Below, one piece after another: positions 24,340 through 32,191 of a DNA stretch of 64,000 bases; within the stretch, counting starts at the first letter, position 1; each line of letters starts with the position of its first letter. The position numbers and the translations under genes are program-made. Under the pieces are notes generated by a model. That model searched no databases. It saw nothing but the letters and a program-made list of their open reading frames with translations, and was not told the origin of the DNA. This DNA is from Lachnospiraceae bacterium MD308 (GTDB taxonomy: Bacteria > Bacillota > Clostridia > Lachnospirales > Lachnospiraceae): positions 963,736 to 1,027,735 of the forward strand of contig KE159796.1 of assembly GCA_000403475.2 (NCBI GenBank). The letters run 5' to 3'.

Positions 24340-25287
24340 TTACAGTTCAATCTGAGCGATAACATCCTTCAATGCGTCCGCACTCTTCTTAAGCAGTGCA
24401 ACTTCCTCGTCCGTAAGTTTCATCGGGATCTTGCCCTGGATTCCGTTGGGCCCTACTAATGTCAGAGTGCTCAGGCACACATCCTCGATGCCGTACTCTC
24501 CATGCATCATGGAAGAAACAGTAGTCACGGTCTCAGACGCCGACAGAAGGAATCCGCACAGCCTGCACACGCCTCTCGTCACCGCATAGAAAGTTGCGCC
24601 CTTATTGGAGATGATCTGGCCGCCCGATTTCTGTACGTAAGTGAGCATCGCATCTTTATCCAGTTTTTCAAAATGCTTGCCGATATGGTCTGCCATCTCA
24701 TAGTAGTCGTCCACATTGACACCGGCAATACGCGCTGCAGACCATGGGATAAAGGAAGTATCTCCATGCTCGCCGTACACATACGCGTGGATATTTCTCT
24801 GAGCAACCTTGAAGTGGTCGGAAAGCCCGCAGCGAAGGCGCGCAGAATCAAGCACTGTACCAGAACCGATGATCTGGTTCTCCGGAAGTCCCGAAATCTT
24901 TGTAAATACATATGTCATAATGTCCACTGGGTTGCTTACGATGATGTAAAGGGCATTAGGAGCCGCCTTTACAATCTCTGGGGTGATCTCTTTTAAGATA
25001 TTTACATTCGTCTGGGTAAGCTCAATTCTTGTCTGTCCCGGCTTACGCGCAATACCGGATGTAATAATTACGATGTCAGAATCTTTTGCATCCGCATATT
25101 CTCCTGCCTTGATAGAGATGGGGTCTCTGAAACAGGTTCCCTGCTCGATATCCATAACCTCCCCTTCTACCTTCGCCTTGTTGATATCAATCAGCACAAG
25201 CTCTGACGCGATATCCTGTCCGGACAATGTGTAGGCAATCGTAGCTCCTACGCTTCCTGCTCCAATGATTGTAATTTTGCTGCTCAT
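24340..25287 (-). CDS. mdh: LDH-like malate dehydrogenase (NAD)
   Basis: A 315-residue lactate/malate dehydrogenase. NAD site GAGSVGA (9-15), SNPVDIMTYV, Asp147/Arg150 (LDSARLR) and proton acceptor His174 (GEHGD). The overall fold and length are of L-lactate dehydrogenase, but the mobile loop reads SGIARKPGQTR: Arg81 stands where lactate dehydrogenases have Gln102 and malate dehydrogenases Arg, which predicts oxaloacetate/malate. First gene of the operon with fumarase and fumarate reductase, which fits. Many pipelines would label it L-lactate dehydrogenase. Promoter and Rex-like site at 25372-25406. Confidence 0.85.
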   Translation of the reverse strand: MSSKITIIGAGSVGATIAYTLSGQDIASELVLIDINKAKVEGEVMDIEQGTCFRDPISIKAGEYADAKDSDIVIITSGIARKPGQTRIELTQTNVNILKEITPEIVKAAPNALYIIVSNPVDIMTYVFTKISGLPENQIIGSGTVLDSARLRCGLSDHFKVAQRNIHAYVYGEHGDTSFIPWSAARIAGVNVDDYYEMADHIGKHFEKLDKDAMLTYVQKSGGQIISNKGATFYAVTRGVCRLCGFLLSASETVTTVSSMMHGEYGIEDVCLSTLTLVGPNGIQGKIPMKLTDEEVALLKKSADALKDVIAQIEL

Positions 25288-25311
25288 GGTTTCTTCTCCT
25301 TTTCGTTATTA

Positions 25312-25333
25312 TTTTAACAACTCATTGTTAAAA
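25312..25333. repeat. Dyad in mdh leader
   Basis: TTTTAACAA-CTCA-TTGTTAAAA, a perfect 9-base inverted repeat in the untranslated leader of the operon, about 25 bases before the mdh start. The arm order is the reverse of a Rex box. It may be an operator for another regulator or an mRNA hairpin. Confidence 0.6.
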
Positions 25334-25371
25334 AATGAAATCCTAGAATATACACTATTCAGATTTCACCT

Positions 25372-25406
25372 TTGTTAAGAATATCACAATCTTTCGTATT
25401 GTACAA
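25372..25406 (-). promoter_or_regulatory. Operon promoter overlapping a Rex-like box
   Basis: On the minus strand, TTGTAC (25401-25406), 17 bases, then TATTCT (25378-25383). The 18-base element TTGTTAAGAATATCACAA (25372-25389) covers the -10 and fits the clostridial Rex consensus TTGTTAAnnnnTTAACAA at 12 of 14 fixed positions (one half perfect). Rex represses when NAD is high relative to NADH, so the operon would be induced when NADH accumulates, as suits an NADH-consuming fumarate pathway. Confidence 0.6.
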
Positions 25407-25577
25407 GTATTATTTTGCTAAATTCATGTATTTTTCGCCAAAATTTTTCCCAAATTTTCTGGCAGTTTTTTCCTTGACGTGAATCCTTCAAAATCCTGTG
25501 TGAGCAGTAATAATATATTTCATAAAACCCGGGCTCATTCCATAAATTATGTTAAAGCTTTTATTCAGAGGAACTTT

Positions 25578-26546
25578 ATGCCGCTCAATATCCATATACT
25601 AAAGAAGCTCTCCCTTCCCCTGTCCCTGATCTCCCTGTTTGCCGCCATGCTTTTATTTCCTGCCCCGGTGCTCAGAGGGGCAAGCAGGGGGCTTCTTTTG
25701 TGGTTTAACACCGTCCTCCCCACTCTGCTTCCTTTTATCCTGATCTGCAATCTGCTGATCGCCACCAATTCCATCCATCTGCTGCTTCACATCACAGGCC
25801 CGGTATTCTGCCGCTTCTTCGGCGTATCGCCCTACGGTTCCTTCGCCGTCCTGGCCGGCTTCCTGTGCGGTTATCCCATGGGTGCCAAAGTGACTGCCGA
25901 CCTGTATCGCCAGGGAAATATTACAAAAAAAGAGGCTTCCTACCTTCTTGCTTTCTGCAACAATACAAGCCCCATGTTCATCCTAAGCTTTCTTGTTATG
26001 CAAAATCTTAAGGATAACCGTTTAAAGCTCCCCACTCTCGCTATCCTTTTCCTATCCCCGGTGATAATCAGCTTCGCCTGCCGTCCCTCCAGACGAAGAT
26101 CCGCAAAAGTTTCCGTGGGAACATCGTTATTTTCCGGGAAAGCACAGACGGCCTCTGCCGCTTCTTCCCTGTCTGATGCGCTGGATTTTTCCATCGGAAA
26201 TGCCCTGGAAGCCATCACAAAGGTCGGTGTCTACATCATGATCTTTGCTGTCTTTGCCGAGCTTGCCGCGCTACTCCCTGCCAGTGATACTCCCCTGGGC
26301 TTTCTTTTTCTGTCAAGCCTTGAGATAACCAACGGAATCACTATGCTCTGCCAGTCGGAAACCAGCAGAAAGCTGCTCTACATCCTCTGCCTGTCCGAGA
26401 CCGCCTTCGGAGGACTGTGCGCCGCCGCCCAGACCGCTTCCATGCTGAAAGGAACCGATATCTCCGTGTGTTCTTATCTAATAAAAAAACTGGCTACCGC
26501 TCTGGTAACCAGCTTACTTGCTGCTTTTTATCTGTACTTGTTCTGA
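25578..26546 (+). CDS. ylbJ: YlbJ-type sporulation membrane protein
   Basis: A 322-residue protein with about eight membrane segments and two nucleoside-recognition (Gate) repeats: GYPMGAKVTADLYRQGNITKKEA (about 107-129) and LEITNGITML. YlbJ is needed for sporulation in Bacillus. In Firmicutes its gene sits next to coaD and rsmD, as here. The ATG at 25578 follows GAGGAAC; the frame opens 33 codons earlier but that part is not conserved-looking. It faces the coaD operon convergently. Confidence 0.85.
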   Translation: MPLNIHILKKLSLPLSLISLFAAMLLFPAPVLRGASRGLLLWFNTVLPTLLPFILICNLLIATNSIHLLLHITGPVFCRFFGVSPYGSFAVLAGFLCGYPMGAKVTADLYRQGNITKKEASYLLAFCNNTSPMFILSFLVMQNLKDNRLKLPTLAILFLSPVIISFACRPSRRRSAKVSVGTSLFSGKAQTASAASSLSDALDFSIGNALEAITKVGVYIMIFAVFAELAALLPASDTPLGFLFLSSLEITNGITMLCQSETSRKLLYILCLSETAFGGLCAAAQTASMLKGTDISVCSYLIKKLATALVTSLLAAFYLYLF

Positions 26547-26549
26547 AAC

Positions 26550-27182
26550 CTACATCATTCCATCATCATCAAAATCAAATGCCGGCTCTAAAACACCCGG
26601 CCCTTCGGCCGCATACCCTGTGTCAATGTTCCTTGGCTGCTGCTCCGGAACTTCAAGCTCCGCACGATTATTATGCACCATATCATAGCACTCCTGCAGA
26701 GAATTCACCAGACCGTCATACTTAGTCGTATAACTGTCAAGCGTATGCCCGATGATGCTCTCCGCATTGGCAAGAAGATCATCTGTATACTGAATCGCCC
26801 CGATACGAATATCATTGGCATCATTTGCCGCATTGTCAAGAATCTGCTGCGCCTGCTCGGTAGCAGCAGTGACGATCTCATTCGCCTGCGCATAAGCCTG
26901 CTGCATGATCTCATGCTCGCTCACCAGCTCATTTGTATGAATCTGCGCCTCCTCGATCATACCGTCCGCCTTCGCCTGCGCATCTGCTAAGATGGCATCC
27001 TTGTTGGCAATAATCTTCTGGTATCTCTTGATCTCGTCCGGTGTCTTCATGCGCAGCTCCCTAAGGAGCTCGTCAATCTGGTCTTTATTCACAATAATCT
27101 TGGAAGTAGACAACGGCTGAAATTTACAACTGTCGATATACTCCTCGATCTCCTCAATAATCTGTTCAATACGGCTGCTCAT
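26550..27182 (-). CDS. Coiled-coil protein, V-ATPase subunit H/DivIVA-like
   Basis: A 210-residue, strongly helical protein. Residues about 60-150 are Ala/Glu/Gln-rich with [21 protein letters not shown] and [16 protein letters not shown], typical of coiled coils often annotated as vacuolar ATPase subunit H or ATPase in Lachnospiraceae. The tail is acidic (FDFDDDGMM). It overlaps coaD by 4 bases and is encoded next to it in related genomes. Function unknown; a membrane-curvature or division-scaffold role like DivIVA is only a guess. Confidence 0.8.
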   Translation of the reverse strand: MSSRIEQIIEEIEEYIDSCKFQPLSTSKIIVNKDQIDELLRELRMKTPDEIKRYQKIIANKDAILADAQAKADGMIEEAQIHTNELVSEHEIMQQAYAQANEIVTAATEQAQQILDNAANDANDIRIGAIQYTDDLLANAESIIGHTLDSYTTKYDGLVNSLQECYDMVHNNRAELEVPEQQPRNIDTGYAAEGPGVLEPAFDFDDDGMM

Positions 27183-27676
27183 TGGTGTACACTCTCCTTT
27201 TTTATTATTTTCTCTTGTATCTTACACTTGACATTCTCCGGCACAAACTGAGAAATATCCCCTCCAAAATACGCTACTTCCTTCACGACCGTAGAACTCA
27301 AATACGCATATTCAAGGCTTGTCGTAAGAAATGCCGTCTCCACCTTCGGAGACAACTTGTGGTTCGTCTGTGCCATCTTAAGCTCATTTTCAAAATCCGT
27401 GATGGCCCTCAACCCTCTGATGACCATTACCGCATCCATCTTCTCCGCAAAATCTATCAAAAGTCCCTCAAAAGGAATTATCTTTACATTCGACAAGTTT
27501 CCCGTGACTTCCTCTAACATTCTAACACGTTCTTCCGCGGAAAACAACGGGGTTTTTGCGTTATTATTCAGCACTCCCACAATTAATTCATCCACAAGGG
27601 CAGCGCCCCTTATAATAATGTCCAAATGCCCGTAAGTGACCGGGTCAAAGCTGCCCGGATAAATTGCTCTTATCAT
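27179..27676 (-). CDS. coaD: Phosphopantetheine adenylyltransferase
   Basis: A 165-residue enzyme of normal length. It adenylates 4'-phosphopantetheine with ATP, the penultimate step of coenzyme A synthesis. The nucleotidyltransferase motif [10 protein letters not shown] (8-17) and the C-terminal [15 protein letters not shown] (ISSTxxR/K-type motif) are intact. It follows rsmD in the standard rsmD-coaD order. Confidence 0.97.
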   Translation of the reverse strand: MIRAIYPGSFDPVTYGHLDIIIRGAALVDELIVGVLNNNAKTPLFSAEERVRMLEEVTGNLSNVKIIPFEGLLIDFAEKMDAVMVIRGLRAITDFENELKMAQTNHKLSPKVETAFLTTSLEYAYLSSTVVKEVAYFGGDISQFVPENVKCKIQEKIIKKESVHQ

Positions 27677-27712
27677 CCACTCTCTCCTGTCTGCTCCTAG
27701 TACCGCCTTTTC

Positions 27713-28276
27713 TCACCGGGCCGCGTCCGCCCGCTTTAGGAACACATGCTTGTTCGTCTTATAAATCTTATTTTTTATAATAGAATACCCCAATTCTCCC
27801 ACGTAATCAAATGTCGTGTCAAGGGATGCCTCTATAATAATCACGCCGTCCTCCGCCAAAAGAGAGGAATCTGCCAGAAAGTTGAGTGCTTTTTTCTCCA
27901 GCTCCTTCCCGTAAGGCGGGTCCATATAGATATAGTCAAAGCTTCCCCGCCCCAACAGACGTTCCAGGGCGTTAAATGCATCTGTCTGCATCGTCTCCGC
28001 CTGGGCTGAAAGCTTTGTGTGGACAAGATTCTCCCTCACGCACGCCATCGCTTTCGGATTCTTCTCCACAAATACCGCCCTTTTCGCCCCACGGCTTAGG
28101 GCCTCAATCCCGATACCGCCGCTGCCGGCAAACAAATCTAAAAATGTGCAATCTAAAAGACCGTCCGCAATCATATTAAAAAGAGTCTCCTTGATGCGGT
28201 CGGTAGTAGGCCTGGTGTCAAGGCCGTCCAACGTCTTTAATTTAAGCCTTCTGGCAGTGCCGGCAATCACTCGCAT
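27713..28276 (-). CDS. rsmD: 16S rRNA (guanine966-N2)-methyltransferase
   Basis: A 187-residue class I SAM methyltransferase: MRVIAGTARRLKLKT at the N terminus, TDRIKETLFNMI, SAM motif LDLFAGSGGIGIEALSRG and catalytic DPPYG. It methylates G966 of 16S rRNA. The ATG at 28276 is taken because AGGGGAAGG lies upstream. Confidence 0.95.
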   Translation of the reverse strand: MRVIAGTARRLKLKTLDGLDTRPTTDRIKETLFNMIADGLLDCTFLDLFAGSGGIGIEALSRGAKRAVFVEKNPKAMACVRENLVHTKLSAQAETMQTDAFNALERLLGRGSFDYIYMDPPYGKELEKKALNFLADSSLLAEDGVIIIEASLDTTFDYVGELGYSIIKNKIYKTNKHVFLKRADAAR

Positions 28277-28299
28277 GATAAACCTTCCCCTCATTTTCT

Positions 28300-28342
28300 T
28301 CTCTGTATTTATAATATTTCCCGTACATTATAAATACAGAGA
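28300..28342. repeat. 16-bp perfect inverted repeat upstream of rsmD
   Basis: TCTCTGTATTTATAAT (28300-28315) and ATTATAAATACAGAGA (28327-28342) are exact complements around an 11-base loop. It lies between the exporter stop (28386) and the rsmD start. No T run follows the stem on either strand, so an operator or mRNA-processing hairpin is as likely as a terminator. Confidence 0.75.
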
Positions 28343-28385
28343 GAGAAAATGTCAAACACTGATGAAAATTTTATAAAAAGAGTTT

Positions 28386-29633
28386 TTACTTGAAACATTT
28401 ATTTTTGAAAACATTCCTTGTACTGACAGCAAGAATCAATGACGCTGCTCCCGAAAATAACACGACGACATACTCCATCCCTCTGCATATTTCAAACAGG
28501 ACGCCATATAACGCATTGCCTAACGGCTGTGCGCACATAGCCACCGTAAATATGACAGCAATCACCTTCCCGATTAAATTCTGAGGAGTTTCCGTCTGAA
28601 GAAAAGACATCATCTGTACAGTAAAAATCGTCGAAAATACCATAACGGAAAAACAACATACAGTTATCACAACATAATTTATCATTCCGGACGAGGAAAA
28701 CGCCAGCGAAGCGCCCATAGGAAATACGCTTGCTGCACAATATATTACGAGGCGCCCTGCATTACAGACTGCCAGCTTATCTGCAAAAACACCTGCCCCG
28801 ATGCCGCCAAAAAGCCCTCCTGCCGCCAGCGCCCCCTCTGCAAAGCCATAAAGCCTGTTCGCCTGCGCCGTCCCCAAATCTAATACTTCCGTTATAAGAT
28901 AAGGCAGTGCGACAATAATCATTGCAGACAGAAACAAATTGATTCCGCAGATAACAAGAAGCGTTTTCCCAATCACAGGCTTCTCTTTCCGGATAAACCG
29001 GATGCTCTCGGCGAAATCTGTCTTTACCATCCTCCATATGCTGCCGCCCGGCTCCTGCCTTTGAAAAGGGATATGTATGAAGATTTCCATCACCGCCGAC
29101 AGGATAAAACATACCATGCAGACCCTGAGTACCGGCTTTAATCCATAAGCACTGTACAAAATACCTCCAAGCACCGGCCCTGCCAGAGAAGAAAAGGAAC
29201 TCACCGTATTAATCACTGAATTGGCCGCCATAAAATGCTCCTGCCCCACCAGCGCCGGAATACTTGACTGCACAGAAGGCTGATATGCGCCTGCAATCCC
29301 GTATAAAAGCATCATCGTAACCGTCACGGCCAGAACTAGATTCGCCTCGTTCATAAGCAGGGAAAACATTAAGATAACTATTGCCGTAAAAAAATCCAAA
29401 ATTACCATAATATTTCTTTTATTCACCCTGTCTGCCACGATCCCTCCGACGGGCGACAGCAAGATCGACGGGATAAAAGCACATGCCGTAACTGTTCCGT
29501 AAAGCGCCGACGAGCCGGTCAGATTCAGTAAATATAAGGGCAGCGCAAACCGGATTGCGGCATTGCCAAACAAAGATATAATCTGGCCGACAACGACTAA
29601 AGTAAAATCTTTTGAAAATAATTTTTGCTTCAT
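28386..29633 (-). CDS. MFS efflux transporter
   Basis: A 415-residue, 12-segment major facilitator of the macrolide-efflux (MefA/enterobactin exporter) type. The loop motif GGIVADRVNKRNIM (about 61-74) is the family's A-like motif, and a second GGIGAGVFADK lies in the C-terminal half. Substrate unknown, drug-like. Its ATG follows GGAGG and nearly overlaps the tetR stop, so it was co-transcribed with its repressor. Because tetR is now split by an IS, this exporter may be derepressed or driven from the IS end. Confidence 0.88.
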   Translation of the reverse strand: MKQKLFSKDFTLVVVGQIISLFGNAAIRFALPLYLLNLTGSSALYGTVTACAFIPSILLSPVGGIVADRVNKRNIMVILDFFTAIVILMFSLLMNEANLVLAVTVTMMLLYGIAGAYQPSVQSSIPALVGQEHFMAANSVINTVSSFSSLAGPVLGGILYSAYGLKPVLRVCMVCFILSAVMEIFIHIPFQRQEPGGSIWRMVKTDFAESIRFIRKEKPVIGKTLLVICGINLFLSAMIIVALPYLITEVLDLGTAQANRLYGFAEGALAAGGLFGGIGAGVFADKLAVCNAGRLVIYCAASVFPMGASLAFSSSGMINYVVITVCCFSVMVFSTIFTVQMMSFLQTETPQNLIGKVIAVIFTVAMCAQPLGNALYGVLFEICRGMEYVVVLFSGAASLILAVSTRNVFKNKCFK

Positions 29634-29634
29634 T

Positions 29635-30280
29635 TTAACCTCCGTTCCGAGCAGATTTCTGCTGCTTGTTCTTTTGATAAATAGCAGTCAGCTCTTCTAG
29701 TCTTTTTAACATTTCCTCATCTACTACATCCAGTCCAAAACTTTGCATCATCTGACTGAATACCATATATTTTCCATAAGATTCTTCTTCAGAACTGTTA
29801 AAAATCATCGGGTTCATCCAGACATTTGCCGCAAGCAGCACCAGTTCCGCCAATTGCTTCGGATAATCCGTCTCAATGGAACCGTCTGCGACTCCCTGTC
29901 TGATGATCGGTAATATATACTCCGGCGCTGCATGATCTATCGTGTCATGCAGAAGACAGAAAAGAAGTTTTGGATTATTATGGAAATCCGGCGCCACCGT
30001 AAAAATATCGTTCTGCACCGGGCGGTTGATGGATTTTTTAAATATTTCTTTCAGCTTTTCTTTGCCGCTCAGACCAGAACGGTCACGGATATCTGCAAGC
30101 ATCTGATTAGACTCAGCCGTAATCTTCTCTATAACCGCAATCAGAATCTCTTCCTTCGACTTAAAATGATGATAGATAGCCCCCTTGCTGAGTCCGCCTA
30201 AATTGTCAATAATATCCTGAATGGACGTATACTCATACCCCTTTTCCATAAATAGCCGAAAAGCGGCGGCCACGATTAAA
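29635..30280 (-). pseudogene. TetR-family repressor, 3' part split by IS1380-family element
   Basis: About 215 codons from IVAAAFRLFMEKGYEYTSIQDIIDNLGGLSKGAIYHHFKSKEEIL (most of the helix-turn-helix) to the ligand-binding domain. The first 12 codons are missing here and lie on the far side of the IS at 31,940-31,974. The open frame that seems to start with GTG at 30294 begins inside the IS end. Joining the two pieces minus one TTTAA copy restores an uninterrupted 226-residue TetR. The residual protein lacks the start of helix 1 and is probably inactive or unexpressed. Confidence 0.9.
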
Positions 30281-31934
30281 CCTGAATTATTCACGGAATA
30301 ACAGCATTAACTGCTGAAACCCGCATAGTTACTGTATTTTAATTGAATATTGCTTTTCACTTATTTAGTGAATAGAAAAAGACCTCTATCTATGGTAAAA
30401 TTTAGGTGTCCAATCCAAATCAAAACCAAAGAAAGGGTCTTTATATGGATATTTTAAACACTGTAAGCTTAGAAAGCAATAGCCAGATTAAAATTAATTT
30501 TGACGGAGGCGATTTATCCTCCGATGCAGGACTTCTCCTGTTCAAAGAGTTCCTGTTTAAGATTGGAGCGGTCAGGCTCGTTAATCGTATGTTCAAAACC
30601 AATGATACCGCATGGTTCCGCGTCCATAAGGATGATACGAATCTGATGCAGGTAATTTACCAGATTATCAGTTCCTACTTTGAGGATGACTGTGCAGACG
30701 AACTGACAAACGAACCTGTTATGACAGTTATTTTAGGCAAGGATGCCCTGGCATCCCAGCCTACCCTGTCACGCTTTTTTAACCGCATGGATGGAGATAC
30801 GCTCAGCCAGTTAAACCAGATCATCCGTGAACTCCGTAAAGTCATCTATTCCATAAAGAAACCGGAATTCATGCTTTTTGATCTTGATTCCACACTTCTT
30901 GATACCTATGGAAATCAGGAAGGGGAAGGTTTCAACTACCATTATCAGGCTCATGGTTATCATCCGCTGTTATGCTACGACGGGCTGACCGGCGATCTGC
31001 TAAAAGCACAGCTTCGTGACGGCACCATGTATTGCAGCAAAGAGGCAGATATTTTTATGAAGTCCCTTCTGGATGAATTCCTCTGCGATTTCCCGGATGT
31101 GCCGCTTTACTTTCGTGGTGACAGTGGTTTTGCGTCACCAGGCCTGTATGAAGTTCTTGAAGATAAAAACTGCAAATATGCCATCCGGCTCAAGGAGAAT
31201 GCAAAACTCCGTGAATTGGCAGAAGAGGAAAACCAGGCACTGTACCGTGCAACGAAATCCAACCAGGTAGATTACGCTGTCGAGTATGGGGAATTCCTGT
31301 ACCAGGCCGGTTCATGGAACCATCCACGCAGGGTGGCCTTTAAAATAGAAAAGCCGTATGGGCAGATGATCCATCTGTATACCTTTATTGTCACAACACT
31401 GGAAATGGAACCTTATCAGGTGATCCGGTTCTATTGCGGAAGAGGCAAAATGGAAAATTTCATCAAGGAATGCAAAAGCGGTTTTGACTTTGCCTCTGTA
31501 AGCAGTTCCTCAAAGCTGGTAAATGCGAACCGCCTTCTGGTTCATGCATTAGCTTATAACCTATTCAATTGGTTTAGACGATTGGCGCTTGCTGCCAGTA
31601 TGCGAAAACAGCGTATTGATACCATACGATTAAAACTGCTGAAGATAGCCGCAAGGGTGGTAAAATCAGCACGATATAAATATTTTAAACTGTGCAGCAG
31701 CTGTCCCTACAAGAAAGAATTCTACGAGACACTGGAAAACATCCGTAACCTGCAGCCACAGTTGGAATAATAACTGTTAATGGACCTTGACAGCCACAAT
31801 AAATTTCCAACCCTATCACAGGAGAAGTCTGCCCATTTTTAGGCTATCTTGCGACAGAGTGAGGTATCTGGAGGGGTTGTAATGGTAACTACGGCGGATT
31901 TTATGTGAGTTTATACTGCCGTGAATAATTCAGG
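30281..31934 (+). mobile_element. IS1380-family insertion sequence, complete
   Basis: A 1654-base element with perfect 16-base ends CCTGAATTATTCACGG (30281-30296, and its complement at 31919-31934). Flanked by the 5-base target duplication TTAAA (30276-30280 and 31935-31939). Length, transposase family and duplication size all fit IS1380. The lack of decay in ends, duplication and transposase suggests recent insertion. Confidence 0.95.
30445..31770 (+). CDS. IS1380-family transposase
   Basis: A 441-residue DDE transposase. The likely catalytic triad is Asp in MLFDLDSTLLDTYG, Asp in YFRGDSGFASPG and Glu in YCGRGKMENFIKECK, the IS1380 (DDE_Tnp_1_4) signature. The ATG at 30445 is used (GAAAGGG upstream) rather than the frame start at 30406. 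Full length, no frameshift, so probably active. Confidence 0.95.
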   Translation: MDILNTVSLESNSQIKINFDGGDLSSDAGLLLFKEFLFKIGAVRLVNRMFKTNDTAWFRVHKDDTNLMQVIYQIISSYFEDDCADELTNEPVMTVILGKDALASQPTLSRFFNRMDGDTLSQLNQIIRELRKVIYSIKKPEFMLFDLDSTLLDTYGNQEGEGFNYHYQAHGYHPLLCYDGLTGDLLKAQLRDGTMYCSKEADIFMKSLLDEFLCDFPDVPLYFRGDSGFASPGLYEVLEDKNCKYAIRLKENAKLRELAEEENQALYRATKSNQVDYAVEYGEFLYQAGSWNHPRRVAFKIEKPYGQMIHLYTFIVTTLEMEPYQVIRFYCGRGKMENFIKECKSGFDFASVSSSSKLVNANRLLVHALAYNLFNWFRRLALAASMRKQRIDTIRLKLLKIAARVVKSARYKYFKLCSSCPYKKEFYETLENIRNLQPQLE

Positions 31935-31974
31935 TTAAATTAACCGTTTTCTCCGGGTGTTTATTTCTTGCCAT
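31935..31974 (-). pseudogene. TetR-family repressor, 5' fragment
   Basis: ATG at 31974 behind AAGGAGG encodes MARNKHPEKTVNL, the N-terminal arm of the TetR protein whose remainder is at 29635-30280. It runs into the IS end and stops at once (TGA at the IS). TSD copy TTAAA at 31935-31939. Confidence 0.9.
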
Positions 31975-32002
31975 TGCTGATTTACCTCCTTAACACACCC
32001 TA

Positions 32003-32032
32003 ATAATATCATACCGACGGTAGGTTTGTAAA
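32003..32032 (-). promoter_or_regulatory. tetR promoter with operator dyad
   Basis: On the minus strand, TTTACA (32027-32032), 18 bases, then TATTAT (32003-32008). Between them lies the perfect dyad TACCG-A-CGGTA (32012-32022), well placed as a TetR autoregulatory operator. With the IS inserted 12 codons downstream, transcripts from here now run into the IS. Confidence 0.65.
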
Positions 32033-32069
32033 GAAAATATATACTAATATATAAAAAAATCTGTCTCTA

Positions 32070-32128
32070 TTGACAGATAAAGACAGACATGTTAGTATAG
32101 CTTCATCACTACTGTTTAATAAACAGTA
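32070..32128 (+). promoter_or_regulatory. Promoter and palindromic operator of the HAAS/PadR pair
   Basis: TTGACA (32070-32075), 17 bases, TAGTAT (32093-32098): a near-consensus sigma-A promoter. The perfect 19-base palindrome TACTGTTTAATAAACAGTA (32110-32128) lies just past the expected start of transcription, a classic repressor position; the PadR protein encoded in this operon is the likely ligand. TCTGTCT/AGACAGA arms flank the -35. Confidence 0.7.
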
Positions 32129-32191
32129 CATGCCCTCAAAAAACAATGGGACACACGCCCTTTGTTCTCTGAGAGAGAAAGGAGACAACAA

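Noticed and set aside
24340-25287. L-lactate dehydrogenase
   Set aside because: Arg instead of Gln at the specificity position and an operon with fumarase and fumarate reductase favour malate dehydrogenase.
25312-25333. TTTTAACAA/TTGTTAAAA dyad as a Rex site
   Set aside because: The arms are in the opposite order to the Rex consensus (TTGTTAA first); the better candidate is 25372-25389.
26673-28376. Several plus-strand frames opposite coaD and rsmD
   Set aside because: They lie antisense to well-supported genes, lack ribosome-binding sites and match nothing known.
29635-30294. TetR gene read as intact with a GTG start at 30294
   Set aside because: The GTG lies within the IS terminal repeat and the true first 12 codons are on the other side of the IS.
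30384-31864. Shorter IS ends (CCTCTATCTATGG ... ) around the transposase
   Set aside because: Weak similarity and no target duplication; perfect 16-base ends with TTAAA duplication were found further out.
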